In this document: in pieces, positions 1 to 13,683 of the stretch
Layout: every line of letters starts with the position of its first letter
Numbering within the stretch: position 1 is the first letter of the stretch
Assembly: GCA_019055375.1 (NCBI GenBank)
Contig: JAHQIW010007005.1
Coordinates: 98,312 to 162,311 of the forward strand
Length of the DNA: 64,000 bases
Source of the DNA: Parelaphostrongylus tenuis
Lineage: Eukaryota > Nematoda > Chromadorea > Rhabditida > Metastrongylidae
Direction of reading: 5' to 3'
Position numbers and translations under genes: made by a program
Notes under the pieces: model-generated
What the model was told of the DNA's origin: nothing
The model's database searches: none
The model's input: the letters and a program-made list of their open reading frames with translations, nothing else

Positions 1-664
1 TGAACTAGTATGTTTGAGCAGTTGATATTAATGAACTTGATAAAAATATATAAAACCACTGCTACGACACGACACAAAGACGTCGAAAATTGAAGCTTTC
101 AAAAATTTCCTAGAACTTTTGCTTTACCTGATAGAACACTGATCTCATCTAACTGATTTCAGTGTGAAAATTGCATAATGATTACCAAATATAAACACTG
201 ATTTCATCGTGAAATGTGATTAGATGGGACGCTGTAGAGTAATATATGTAGCAGAGCAAGATTAATTCTTTATAATTCATTTTTTGGCTTATAATTTTCT
301 TCAGCGAATTGAAGAAGCTTCAGTAATGTCCAATAGAAAACAGTCAGTTAACATTAGGTGTTGAAAAATAATGTTAAGGTGTGATATCAATGATTTTCAA
401 CTTTATGTCGGATGTTTTGCTAGTTCCGGTAAAGTGTCGTTTTTTCGCGCTTCTATCGAATGAAGTAAGAGTGCGAGAAGTGTTCTGTAACTCAAATACT
501 ATCTCTTTCAAGATTCGCTTTTTTATAAACATTAGTAGCTGGTAGAGAAAGAGGCTTTATGGTGTAATTTGTAATATCTGATAATTCGCTTTCAATGTCC
601 TACTAACAAGTTACTCATAAAGGCTCAATAAAAGAAGAAATTATATTCAGAAAAAAAACTGCTG
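1..664. other. Sequence downstream of the astacin gene; nothing recognised
   Basis: AT-rich, no convincing exon, repeat boundary or polyadenylation signal was seen on either strand. Confidence 0.5.
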
Positions 665-3600
665 TCATCTTGTGAGATTTCTGATACGCCTAAACAGCTC
701 TTCGGTGCACATTACCACGTTCAGCTTGAGATTTTCCACTGATTCAGGATAAGCATTCTTTGCCATGCGAGGCACACTGAAGCTATTGCCTGTGTAGAAA
801 TACTATCAGAAAGAATAACCTTGCTGATGTTCTCCATATACTGATAAGTGGTGCATTTGTATCATCAGTTGGCGGTAGGACCGTGCTTCCATCAGGACCC
901 TCCACTGGTGGCGGCTTATAGCAGAATCCACAGCTTTTTGCACAGAACGATTTCATGAATGTTTTTGACATTTTGCAATACCTAAACTGCTTATAAATGT
1001 TTAATGGTTATGTATGGATGTATAGCAGGACTATTCATTGTTTCTATGACTATTTTCTAAATTGAAGGATTCCCTGGGGCGCATTTTTTTTGTTCGACTA
1101 GACCTCGATACCTACATGCACTGTAATGATTCTATATTTTCTGTGGGACCTAGATAATATGACGCTTGCTGGGTCTTTCTAAACAGTCATTCTATCGTCC
1201 AGTTTTTAGTGAAAAAAGAACTGGAAAAACAAATTGAAGGCCAGGAAAAGACAGCCTCCAAAGGGCAGAATTTAGAAAGTGTTCAGTTGTGTTTGAATAT
1301 AGCAGTGTCCATACCGTTCGAAATGTGTTATAGTAGAAGATCATCATGGAAGGCCACCAGTCCTTAATCTAAAACAATGTTTGCTGCTCACTTTCGAGCT
1401 TATTCTTAATTGCGAAATTTTGTTGCCATTTTAAGTCAATCTTGACAGATAGAATTAAAGGAATAGAGCAATGTTAAGCAGTTATAACCCTTTGAGTCTC
1501 AAGTGGCACATATTCGTGCTATCATTCGCTACATCGCGGGCCGCGCGTGGCGAGAATTCCCTAATTGCGCGAATTGCAATGAAAACAAACTGTTTTATAA
1601 CATTTGTTTCCTTTTTTAGACTATGCTTCTCTAGACGTTCCATAGCTTTAGAATTGTTAATTTTGACGCCAAGATCTGTTTAGGAGAAGACCTTCTCGTT
1701 TTACTTACACGAAAAAAAAAGACTACGTTTCATTTTTTGAGTGCGTTGTTTCAACTTCACAGCGAAACTTTTGGTATTATGCAGTGAAATTTTGGTTCTG
1801 AGAATCCTTTTTGTTCTTGAAAAATAGACCATTGTTGAAGGAGTTGCCAAAAATGTATTTTTAGTGAGAAAAAAACTCGCTTGTCCTGGAAATCTTCACA
1901 TGCTAATACGAAGGCTACATAGTTGGGATACAACGCATTTCAAGCTCTATTTCAAAATGTGTTCCGACAATGATTTCAAAAGCACATTTCGTATGATAGA
2001 CGACCTCTAGAAGAAACTATATAAGGAAACTTTTTTAGAAGTGGCTGGAGCAGGCCTTCAGAGAATTTGCATTTACTTATTTGAGTACTTCTTCGAAAGT
2101 AGTCAAAATGAAGTTCTTTCTGATTAGGAGGTAGGAAATGAAAAATTGATCTTTATCGCTGGAAAAGAGCTATTATAGGAGTGTTAGTAACCATTCGAAA
2201 GCTGAGACTTGTGGCAACAGTCTCACGTTTCTGCTTTACCAAAACATCCCTTTATAACATTGTAATATTTATAATAAAACCATGTTTCATTAAACCAGGT
2301 GTTATTTTTCTTATCTCGCTTATATTTTGTTGAACGAAACTCCTTTCTCAGAGTGTTAGTACTTAAACTATAGCACAAGCCTCAAAAAACTCAAAAATAT
2401 GTTTGCTCTTCAAAAAGCTCTGCTGATCTTATGATTTCCTTTAGTGTTTGGTTTGTGCTTTAAACTTCGTCGAATAGAGCTCTTTTATAAGACTATCAGT
2501 AATATTTTGATGGGTGATGTTTTATGGTTTCAGCGATGTGCTTATTTCCTGGAGGTACGGCTTATCAGGTGAAATAAGATCGAGTTTCACATTTTTGGTA
2601 ACATTGTTCACAGATCATTCGATAAGGCGATGGACGTGGCAGGGGCGCGAGACGAGATGAGCGATATTTCGTTATCCGGTTAGGAATTTTTCCTTCGCTT
2701 TGTGAGAAACTCTAGATGAAACGATTGATTAAGATGCTGTGAAATTTGCTCTACACAATGACATGCTTTTCGGCTTCCAGTTAATCATACACGTGAAAAA
2801 AATGAAGGCAAAATGCGAGTGTAAAACATAATTTTTGATCTGGATGCTATAACGTTTCAAAAGGGTGTTTTGGAAACCGGCGATGTGGCACAGTAGCTTC
2901 AAGTCTCAGCTTTCGAATGGTTGCTAAAGCTGCTATCAAAACTTCCTCTAGCGAATGAGATCTGTTTGTCATTTGTTCCCTCCTGATCAGAAAGAACCCG
3001 AAATGACAATGATAATAATATTTACAACAGTGTTGGAGCGGATATAATCAAAAGTTAATACCCATAATACAATAGAATAAAGTTTCTTCTGTAACACTAT
3101 CGAAGTTTCAACTCTCGAAGTACCCTAATCTTAAAAAATTGTTAAGTCTTATTGAGGAAATGACGTCGTATTGCCATGTACAGTACGATTTTTAACCAGA
3201 AATTCATTGTTTTGTGATTGCTTTAGCATCTTTTAAGTAAAAATAATTTTACTGAAGTCTTTTTTTTTACAAATATTTAGCCGTTTTCTGACGAAAATTT
3301 TCTGCGCCTACTGCGCTCGCCTCGCGATCCAGCCGCCTGTTTAGTGAGAAATCGATGGAGGACTCAAGGTGTTATTTATGGTAATTATACCATGCAACAA
3401 AGCAAAAGTGGCCCATTATCCTGCTTTTACGAAAGGTAAGCGTGATTTTTTGGCAGTGCAAAGTATGACCGCTTTCAATCAATTACACATAAAAGTGTTT
3501 ATTTGCTGGATTCGGTGTTCTTTGATGAGTTTTCGTCTAATCATGGTAACAGAAATCACATAATTTTGATTTGAGGAACTCCTTTTACCGGCCAAAAACT

Positions 3601-6600
3601 TCTCACCGACCGATTAGTAATAATTCGAAAGCTCAAATTTTGGAGAATCAGCACTAGAAAAAATCATGCTACTCAAGCGTCGCGCATTATCGTGCCTATA
3701 TTTCGCTGGACAAAGCTTTTCGTGTAAACCAATTAAAATCATGAGATAGCGCAAATCTCAGTGATTTTGAAACCGTACTCGTTTTCTAAGAAAGCCTTAT
3801 TACAGCGCTGTAGCAAGGAAAATAAGATTAAGTTACATGTGTTCCACACGCACTGCGCTGAATAGCTTGCCTACTACACAGCATTAAAAAGGTCTTTGCA
3901 TAAAAGAAGCATAATAGTGGAACTGCCGAAGTTTGCGCTATCAATTGGATGCCAATAGTCCGAGGGAAGCTCTCTGTCCTGTGAGAAATACGAGTGTGTG
4001 ATACACAAAGCTATTTCCTCTGGTGCAGTGTTTGTAAGAAACTGTTTTGAAAAACAGATGAATTTTTGAAATTTTCGAGATTCACGCTATCAAATGATAA
4101 ATAATAATATAAGGAAAGAGCTCTGTTCTGCAATATATAAGTTCAATAATGCGCTACGAGTGTGAATAACAGTTTTATTTTCATTGCTACAGCGTTATAA
4201 AAGAAGTGTTTTTCGAAATTCAAGCCTTCGAATAACTATTGAAGTACAGTAGAAATTTTTTGCCAAGCGAGGAATTGTCCTCGAATTATCTCTGTGTGTA
4301 ACAGAAAGGTACTGCATTCCGTAAATCAAAATGCTACTTTTCTACTAATTCTTTATCTTTAACAGCTAGCTGATTCAATTACCGCTGAGAAACAAGTAGA
4401 AGGCAGTCAACTCTAAGGTCTTCGCATGTACTCGACGGAACAGTGACTGGTGTTGAGATGAGAGTTGGTCCAGTAGCTGGAAAATTGACACAGAAATCAC
4501 TATGGCTTTGTACTGAGAATTCATTGTTGCTTACTGGATATTTTCTCGCAGAATCCACAGGAAGCAGGACAGTATGTTCGCATCCAACCTGGGTTCCGCT
4601 CGCACCACCCTAGTCAAAAATACCTCAAACAATTATTGTAAAGTAGAATTTATAATGACATAAAATGGTACCACTAGTTTTTTAAATCTCTTCTCCTCAG
4701 TAAAATTTCATGTTAGAACAAAATTTTAGTTCCAACTACTTGTTAGGCGCCTCCACGTTAAATAACCACGTGGCTTTACGCTAGTAATCTCTGAGAATGT
4801 TCGTGGAATTCTGTCAGCATAACCAACGTTCTCTCACTGTTACCTTTACTCCAAATTACTTCTCGAAGTGGACTGTAGTTTTAATAATGGAGAGTACAAG
4901 TATGATACTCTCCTTCCGATCCCCGGTGGAGTATTTATTATGCGCAAAAAATGATCGGCGCCCTTCAGCATGTGCAAAACAAGGAAGAGGTTTGAAATTA
5001 ATGAAGCACGAAAGCTGGGGAAGGAATGATAGCTCAACAAGAAGCAAGGCACAATTAATTCGTTTTAAACAGCTTCCACTCTTAGGAACACCCTCTATGA
5101 CACTTCTGCTCAATATCGGCAGTAGGTTGAACTTGGATGTCCTACAGACGCAATATCGAACCATCGACTGATCGACCACTTATGTGTCGCAAAAACCTCT
5201 AACCATTGTGCCACATGCACTTTTCAAGAAAAAGTATCTTCAGGCAAATCCCAAGGCCGATTCTCTATCAACCTCAGGGACTTGCTTCAAAACAAAGATT
5301 TTCCTTTGTCAGCCAGACGCGAGATTGTTATAATGCGATTTATTCGGTAAGTTGACGTTTCACCGGTTTCTCCTTTTTCAGAGCTTGGAAAGATCACGTT
5401 GCCGACAACCCAGTTAGCAAACACCTCTACTGCTTCAAAAAAATTCACCAAACCCAGATTTCAATCGCATCGAGCACAAAACGTGTTTACCAGATACTCA
5501 CCGCTTTCTATGAGTTTTCCTTTGTATTGTTGAAAAAGACCAACCATGCACAGATCAAATGGTTTGCAAGGCACCTGCCACATCACAGGAACATAAGCCT
5601 TAGTGCGTAGAATTTTAGAAGCATTTTGTAAGCGCCATTAATCGAAATTTAAACCGTAGAGAGATATGCCTCGTTATCGTATATGTTATGGCACAGTGTA
5701 ACCTTTATTTCGATGGGAGAGGTGCATTCGCAGTCTCTTTGATCTCTGCACGGTCGGTCTTCAGTTGGACAACTTGATTGAATACTCACAAAGAATAATG
5801 AATATTTTGAAAAGCTGCTATGTGCTTGATGCGATTTAAATCTGGATTCGACTATCTTTTTGTTGAAGTAGTGTAGGTATTTGGTTGACTAGACTTCGGG
5901 CAACCAGACCTTCAGAGTCTGCAGATGAAGAAACCACCAAGATATTGCATTATCGAATGAATCGTATTATGATAACCTCGCACTTAGCTGACATAGAAAA
6001 ATTTGTGAATCTTCTGAGGAAAATATTTTGGCCCGCCAGTGAAATAACAGAAAACGAAAGTTTTCAGCTTCACACGAATATTAGCTCTCTCGAAAATCAA
6101 CGTCGAATTTGTGATCTTCATCTTGATATGTATATCTTAGTAATAAATAGCCTTTTCTATTGCTGTACTTCAAGTGTTTACGAACGCACAATATGGTGCT
6201 TGTTTGTAAGTTTTTGTCGTGAAGAAATTTACATTGCAGATGAGAACGGAGATGGTAGCGGACGTTCTTTCACTACAATATATGAAAGGTTTTCGCAAAG
6301 CGGGGCCGTCACTATCGACATTGAATCCACTTATGCTGACAGAAATTGAGTATCAATAATTAGTCAGAAATCATTCTTATTTGACCGCCATTTGCGGTGT
6401 TATGATGTTTTTGTACAGCACTCTATATTATAGTGTATATTGAAACATCATAACTCCGCAAGTGGCGGTCAAATAAAAGTGATTTCCGATTGAGAATAGG
6501 ATTCTCTACGATATACGGCAACGATTGGCTCAGGGATTGGACTGCGATGGAGCTACTCACCACTTTCACAGTTTGAATTGTACAAAAAGAAGGCTGTCCC

Positions 6601-9600
6601 GACCGTTTGGTGATTCGCTGCTGGTTCAATTTATCATAGTGGTTAACCGCGGTGAAGCAACTATGACGAAAAAGTACGTCCAAACATTTGACGAAATGTG
6701 ACATTACGACATCACAAAACTCGAACGACGTATTGAACTCTGCGTGATTCACCGAATTTGCTGTGCACTTTGGATACCGACCAAGACTGCTTTGAGCATC
6801 TATTGAGCAAGTGTTTCAAAAGCCAAAATGAGACCAAAGTAGCTTTCAAGAACTTCGTGTTCTCAAAGGGTCCAGAATATTAAGTAATCGATATCAAAAA
6901 ATTTGTTAGTTCTCTGCATAAATGCATTGATTCTATCTTTATATTTGAACTGATGAAATTTACTCCAAAGAGAAATGCAGCCTTAAAAACATTGGAACTC
7001 GACTTTGACTTTCAGAGAAATTACTAACTAAATTATTACGAGACCCAACGTAATATTTCTATTGTGCAGATCTCACTACTTCTAGCATCCAATTTTTGAT
7101 AACTAATTGGTAACGTAATACCTTGATTTCGAAGGTCGTCGCAATCTCCCCTCAGATTTGTACAAATTTTCAACCACGGGATGAGCGGAGTCGGAGGAGT
7201 AGGAGAGGTGGTGAGAATCTTTGGTGATGTAGTTTTTGTTGAAGTTTTTGTATCTGGCGCATCTGTTGGTCTTGTTTCGGTGACAGTCGTTTCGGGCTTC
7301 CCTCCTTCTTAAACAAACAATAGAATTTGATCACATTGTACTTCAGAGATGGTGAGCAGCTGCAACTGTTAGCTCCTCAGACTGCACTTTCAAGAAAGCA
7401 AGAAAATTTCTTCTTCTTTTGCTTCAGCCGTAGACAAAGCCTTTATTAACCGAAATTTGAGAGATATTGGCGTGTTTTTGCAGCCACTACGTTTCGAAAA
7501 ACTTGAGCTATCTGCGAACTTTCCAGAGCCTACAACTGAAAATGTGCTGAAATTTAAGCGCATAGTCACACAGCATAGTGTATGGAAATCTGAAAAACAA
7601 AATTTCTTGAAAGCATCAGTTGACGAAAGTGATGGTCGTTATCCACTGACTGCCGTCCAACCCACCATGAGGACATCCATAGAGTTTGTTTATTTTTTGA
7701 ATATCCGTCTTTGAGAATCCCACTCGTTGACCAATCTGAGCACCTTTCTTCTTTGGAACCATGGTAGGCTGGCCATTGCGCGAGAATGCCTGAAAACGTC
7801 AATTTGAGGTAGTTTGTACCTTCAACGAATTGGTATCATGTGCTGATATCTTACCTTATCACCATAATGCATTATGGAGGAATAGTCATAGGTTGTGCCG
7901 AGAGACTGAATCATACCATGACCGTACTTCTCAAATTGCCCTGAAGTTGAAATCGCACAGTTTTGTAGAGTTAAGGACTTGTATTACCTACAACCACTTT
8001 TGAAGCTGTGATTCAAACAGTTTCTACTCTATATCTGTACAGCCCCAGCCATTGTTCGATCCTATTCATTTTTCCCACCCACTGGAAGCATATAAAGTTG
8101 CAAGAATTCAGAGTAACGTAGATATCAGGCGAAGTGCAAAGTTATCACTGAGAGTTTAAAAAACTCTTCTAGGTTCTTTGGAAGAAACAATATGAAGAGA
8201 AAATGAAAAACCGACCTCATTCGCCGGAAAAGAACTTTTTATAGGAGTGTGAGCAATCGTTCAAAAGCAGAGACTTGAGGTTACAGTCTCATTTCACCAG
8301 TTTTTCAAAACACCCTTTTATAGCAAACTACTGACGGGATACCTCTCTACGCGTTCATATGCCCCAAGAACCGATGGTCATCGCGTCATCGAAATTGGCT
8401 GCCTCACGCACACTCACGTGAATTGGCCAAAGTAACCTTTGATCCCAGATGGGAATTCAACTTATTTCACCTGCTGTGTTTTAGAGAAGTGGCCTTTTCA
8501 GGATATCAGCACAGCATGGGAATTAGAAACGACTACGCTACTCGATGATCACTTAGTTCAGTGAAAGAGCTCTATCCGGCGAGAAATATGCGAGTCCGCT
8601 ACGCAACAAATCTCCTCCTGCTGCAACGTCAAAAATAAAGCCCCCTCAGAAAACGAGCGACGTGGGGCTGTAGCCTAAGATCTCAGCTTTCGAATGGTCA
8701 CTAACTTTTCTACAAAAAAGTTCCTCTTCAGCGAATGAGATCGGTTTTTTCATTATTGTAATAACACATCATGGCTGGCTTAAGAAGAAATAAGGATTTA
8801 CTGACGTATACCGAAATCTTTGATCGCGACATGAAATATTGAGAGCTATGCTTATCTAGTTTGATCACACAGGAAGTTAAAGGGTACGACAAAGAAAACA
8901 AACAAAGTTCCATAAGGATTTTCTCATTTATCAATCTTGAGAGAAAAAGTCATATGTAGATGGGTATTGTCGCTTCGGGTTCCTATTTGTCACTGATTGT
9001 CTGAGAGTTTCTTTCTAAACGTACAAAACAAAATTTAAGTTACTGAAATTTTTGAGGCTTATGCTTAATGAAAAGATGGGATCGACAATCTTCTTCTGCT
9101 AAACGAGCGTAGATGCGATTTGAAAAAAAATCTGTAAATTGAATATAACAGACTGCTGTTGACCTGACCCTGCATTCCTGGCTGGATATTGTTCCATAGA
9201 ATTGTGATATAGTCATCTCTATCAGTTCTGCTCTGCTCATGAAAAAAACCGACGGCGTGCATTAACTCATGGATAATAATTCCTTTCTGGATGCAGCCTG
9301 TTCCAAGCGAAAGTGATTGCTTTCCACCTATAACGCGATGTGGTACAATGTTAAGTAACTTGAAAAGAATTTGTAACTTGGTCGTCTAGCAAATTCGTGA
9401 TGATGAGCACGAGCCCGAAAGCATTCTGCTCTTGCATCTTTGGAATGACATGTCCATACTGTACTAAAATCTACTAATCAGGAGTAAAACTAGCACAATC
9501 CAAAGATCTTCACTAATAAGATGCAATTTTATTTATTCTACAGTAATGTAATTCTGATTTTTTTTCTTCGCATGGTTGAACACTTCGTGTAGGACAAAAC

Positions 9601-12600
9601 CTTGATATGTCTGCCACGAAAACCTATTCAGATTTATCACTTAGAGAGTTTTACAAAAGCATTGGCAAGTAGTTGTGTATCTGTCAAAGATATGATTTTG
9701 ATCTTTCTTCGAAGGATATGCCCCAAAAATTTCCTTTCTTCATTTGTCGACAGGCAATAAATCATCGAATAAAAATTTTTCCTTATACTCATTTTCATTT
9801 TTGCTACAATGTGAGCTATTTCATATTGTTCTTTAAAAAGTAAAAGGATCGATGGACGTGTCAAGTGGTTGCGATGCTCGTTGCGGCGAGGCGCAGAGCT
9901 GATCCTCACTCCACACTCGTCGGCAATCAGCAACGAACGCCTTATGAAAGTTCAACCAGTAATCTGCGACGCTCAAGAAGAAGAGAAAACGAATTGAATG
10001 CTAGAACTACTAGGATGAACACAGTGGAAAACCAAAAAGAAAAAACTTCCAGTAATCACGGTATATAGCAAAACCTTCCAGTCGACCATTTTACAACCTC
10101 GCTCAAAATTCATTATGGTCTGATAGGATGTCTTGACCCTTTAAGAATTTGGTAAGTGGCATCTATAGTGTAGACGTACGTTTCGCTTTATTCTCTCACG
10201 CCACATCAGTACCGTATGCTTATCAGCTCAACACCACCAGTTATTGTAGCGGCGCCAAAAGATCTATCATTATACGTCAAGTGAGTTGGAAGGTATTGTC
10301 AAATACTATGTTTACCAGTAGTGAACCATTAACTGAAGATCATTTCAAACCGCATCACCAAGTGATCATTTCATTTGATGTGAAGTAATACATCTTTGGC
10401 GCCGGTACCGTTGGTTGTAGAGGTAAACCCGAAAGGCGTGCGATACTGATGAGGCGAGCGAGAATGCGCTGATACATACGTCTACCACTAGAGATGACGT
10501 ATACTAGACACGTGAAAGACTTGAAGCATTCTATAGACAAAAAAATTGTGAGACTTAAAATGAAAGGATCCACAAGTTAGTAAAAAAAACCTTATTAATA
10601 ATGGATTTATGATGTTCCACTTTCCACTTTACTTGAAATCTCAACACCACGACTTTGCAGTTTGGATTACTAAAATCAAAGCTGAACATCAATGGAAAAG
10701 TTGTAAGTGATCTTGTTGAAGAATTGCAGAAAGCTCAGGACGATTATTCAAAAGTGTCCTAGACATCTAGTCAGCTTACCGATCTTCCCCACCATGGAGT
10801 AGCATCCTCGATCCGGGAAAATGTACACGTAATTGACATCATCAGTTGTCTTTGGTGCCCAATGTACACACGTGTGATCCGAGTATTCTTGCATCGAAGC
10901 AGCGATTAGCGAACGGCTGGAAGTAACATTTTTGTTGCGGCTTAGTTGATAAATGAATGTCTCACATAGTCAAAAAACGTTCATGGAAATACCCCATAAG
11001 AAAACTTTTACCACTTTGGTTATGAGAATAAGAGACGTAGCAAGTGTAAAAGTGATCGACGTAACCTGCTGAGTTAGGAAGTTACGCATGCATTCAACTT
11101 CAAAATTATCGTAGGGGTGAATGAATGAGTATTTGTCTATACGATGACTAACGGTGGTCCGTTGGAGAATGAACTGAGTTTTTTTACCCCTCCAAACAAG
11201 TATAGTACATTTTTGCCTTCACGAAAAGAAAGAAGGTTTGATTATAAAAGAGATGAGAAGACGTAAATCAAATTTCAAAAAATAATGCAGCTTAGTCTTC
11301 CAAAACAGTGAAGATTGAAGGGAAATGTGTAAAGGGCATACATTCTGAAATTTGTTGAGTGATTTCTTCCAATATTTGTTGATGATTCAATGGCCGAAAA
11401 TCTTGTTGTGAAGAAGGGTAAAGAGATAACGCTTTGGTCAATCGCTAGAGATGAGTCGTGCATTCGACTTCATCAAACAACTCTAGAGGTGATTGAATGC
11501 ATATGTGGCCTTTAGAGTTGCCTGCACCCAGAACTCATTACTGCGGTGTGAAGTTCTTATTTATTTCATTCTGTCACCAATTTTCGGAAGTCAATGAGAT
11601 GAAGAGCTTTGATCACGCAAGGAGAATCGAATCAAATGCCACACTAAAAATGCAAAACTCTTCTTATTATGCGTTTTACGTTCTCATGTGAACATCCAGA
11701 ACGAGTATTTCTCATGAAATCACAAAACATATAATGTGTGAATAATTGATGACATCCGACAAATACACAAGTTGAAACCCTTACCTGTAGCTAGTGTACT
11801 GACTGCTAATAGTGTAAGGAATACGACCGCCTGGCCACAGCTGATGCCGATTTTTGATGGCATTATACCAATTACCATTGACTTGACCAACTCCACCGGT
11901 TATGAACAATTCTATTGTAGATATCGTAAGCTAAAATGTGTATTGAACGATACTAACTAGAAGAGCAATTCATTGAGCAATAATAGGCCTCTAAGCCGAC
12001 TGAATGGAATACATGATTTGTTCACAGCATCATCACTGATTACTGCAATGTCTGGAACTCCCGTCGAAATGACAATATCTAGAGTGTGATCTGATAACAT
12101 ATTTTGAGCCTCTCAGGAGACCTCTTATGAAACTTATACAGTGCAAGAAATCCAAGATTCGGTATTACAATTTCGTCATCAAAAACCTCATGAAAAGCTC
12201 AAAATATGTTATCAGATTTTACTTTTTTCAAGCGATGTCTCAAAAAACTTGAAAAGAAAAGTACTCAGAGTGATTTACGGATAATGAAAAATGAGAAAAC
12301 TTGCATTTTTATTCGCAATGTCTCCCTCGAAGAGATTCCTCTCATACATGGCGGCCGAGTCTTCCGTACCAGTAGAGGTGTACCGTAACTTCTCAACGAG
12401 CTCTTCACCCAGTTCAAAGTCTTTCGGGGTTAACACTGTTTCATACTCAGGTACAGATCGATCAAACTGCTGCAAATTCTGTATTGGAACATTTGAGCGA
12501 CCAAAAATGCCACTGATCTTGCAAATTATCATCAGCTGACATCCGCTTGACAATTAAATAGAAATGTTGAGTATATTTAACCCGTTTACGACCGTTTTGA

Positions 12601-13683
12601 CCCGTTTAGAACGAAGTCTTTTTTCTCTAACTTTTCAAAAATTATTCGATAGCTCAAAACTTGGCGGTTTCGTTATTGCACTTGGTCTTCAAAAAGGCCT
12701 TGTTGATGCGCAATAACGGAAATAAAATTACTTTTCATTTTTGAAGCACATTTTTGACCAGTTGGGGTTTTTAGATAGCCTTTCAAGAAAGCTTCAGTGC
12801 TTGGTGAATAGCTTGGAAAACGGGGATTCCAAAACTACAACTGTCTTTGAAAAGGTCTCCATTGAGCAAAAATAAATACAACAATTTGCACTTAGCATTG
12901 CACACACGAAAAGTACATCAGCATATAGAGAAAATCGTATTGCATCAAAATATAGGAAAGTTATGAAGAATCTTAAAAAATGCAAACACTGAGTTAAGTG
13001 CTTCAGGTGTGGAACATGATACTCTTTTCGCTTTTACAACGCTCTGATAAAGACCTTTTCGAAGGAAATTTTAGGCTTAAATTCTTCGGGCATTGATCAA
13101 TGTGTTAACAGCTTAAAGTTTACTTGAAAATTATCGGCAGACCCAAGAGAGAACAAAGCAAACCGAGTGTGAAGCATAATCTTATTCTTACAAATAAAGG
13201 CATCAACAAAGCCTTTTAGATAAGCATAGTATTGGAATCGCCATTTCAGGGCTTTGAATCATTTTTAAAAGTTTAGAGGAAATGCTCTGCCCAGCGAAAA
13301 GGTCCTTAAATAATCATGTATTAGAACAGGTGCACGTCGTTGCGGAGGAAAGGAGTATGTCATTGAAGAGCCATATATACACCGAAATCAATCTATATTT
13401 ACTGCGAAATTCAAGAAAATGAACCCAGTGAGTTTCTTGAGTTAACCGTCCTATTTTCCCTTTTCAGAGAGGAGAGAAGGAAGGAGAAGCTACAGGGCGC
13501 CAAAAGACAGCTTTTAGAAAATTGTTCAATCTTGTACAAGCAAAGCGGCACGTACGGTCGTGAAGGGGTTAAAGGAAACCAACAATGTCATACCAATGGC
13601 ACGTGGTCGTTGAGTTCGAATTTGTAAGGCGCTGTTGCGTAAAGCACACCGACACAAGAGATCAATCCCAACCATACAAGCAT
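665..13683 (-). CDS. Secreted astacin (M12A) zinc metalloprotease with C-terminal ShKT domain, ten exons
   Basis: Exons in gene order: 13594-13683, 12301-12517, 11785-11911, 10780-10916, 9169-9327, 7855-7940, 7666-7789, 7115-7307, 820-981, 665-776; phases join to about 468 residues. Exon 1 begins with a signal peptide ([16 protein letters not shown]). Exon 2 is the propeptide with the FEGDI aspartate-switch motif. Exon 3 carries the maturation region and mature N-terminus ([14 protein letters not shown]). Exon 5 holds the zinc site [12 protein letters not shown] followed by RTDRD, and exon 6 the Met-turn SIMHYG; exon 7 ends the catalytic domain at LYGC. Exon 8 encodes a Thr/Pro linker and the first two cysteines of a ShKT domain; exon 9 encodes its last four (CAKSCGFC). 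Exon 10 (36 residues) follows a 43-nt intron and is less certain. All catalytic residues are present, so it is probably an active secreted endopeptidase. Weak points are the exon 8 donor (7122 gives the wrong phase, 7115 keeps frame) and the exon 1 to 2 join. The 6-kb intron 8 contains a foldback element. Confidence 0.85.
2112..2998. repeat. Long palindromic (foldback) element, family A
   Basis: The ends are inverted copies (left GTTCTTTCTGATTAGGAGG, right CCTCCTGATCAGAAAGAAC) and the inner arms also mirror each other: a block like CATTCGAAAGCTGAGACTT on the left, its complement on the right. No coding capacity. It lies in intron 8 of the astacin gene. Confidence 0.8.
3000..4790. repeat. Degenerate family A-like modules in astacin intron 8
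   Basis: Several blocks resembling the arms of the palindromic family recur (for example TAATTCGAAAGCTCAAATTT near 3620 and AGCCTTCGAATAACTATTGA near 4225) without clear terminal repeats. No exon was recognised. Confidence 0.35.
5100..5222 (-). repeat. tRNA-derived SINE, 5' head only
   Basis: The minus strand shows the head of the SINE described at 44470: a box-A region (complement of CTCTAACCATTGTGCCACAT) and a diverged box B near 5156. The body is decayed. Confidence 0.55.
5280..6000. repeat. Foldback element, family C
   Basis: A left arm at about 5290-5420 (minus-strand reading GGAGAAACCGGTGAAACGTC) and a right arm at about 5920-6000 are inverted, diverged copies: the right arm encodes [20 protein letters not shown], matching the minus-strand frame of the left. 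The 154-codon ORF at 5885-6349 begins in this repeat and is not treated as a gene. Confidence 0.5.
6377..6476. repeat. 100-bp perfect-looking hairpin, MITE-like
   Basis: About 34-bp arms (starting TTATTTGACCGCCATTTGCG, ending in its near-complement CAAGTGGCGGTCAAATAA) flank a 30-nt loop. No function is evident; it sits in an astacin intron. Confidence 0.65.
8172..8755. repeat. Palindromic element, family A
   Basis: Left end GGTTCTTTGGAAG..., then CCGACCTCATTCGCCGGAAA; right arm ...CAGCGAATGAGATCGGTTTT is its inverse. The right terminus is eroded. It lies between the astacin exons at 7940 and 9169. Confidence 0.7.
10150..10505. repeat. Foldback element, family D
   Basis: Left arm (CATCTATAGTGTAGACGTAC ... 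CCACATCAGTACCG) and right arm (CGATACTGATGAGGC ... ACGTCTACCACTAGAGATG) are inverted copies. A second copy is at 21790-22012. It lies in an astacin intron. Confidence 0.65.
12560..13560. repeat. Degenerate family A-like modules in astacin intron 1
   Basis: Blocks such as TTATTCGATAGCTCAAAACT recur at intervals of about 100 bp, resembling the arms of family A without intact ends. No exon was recognised here. Confidence 0.35.

Noticed and set aside
5885..6349. 154-codon plus-strand ORF
   Set aside because: Starts within a family C foldback arm, lies in an intron of the astacin gene on the other strand, and shows no family motif or splice context.
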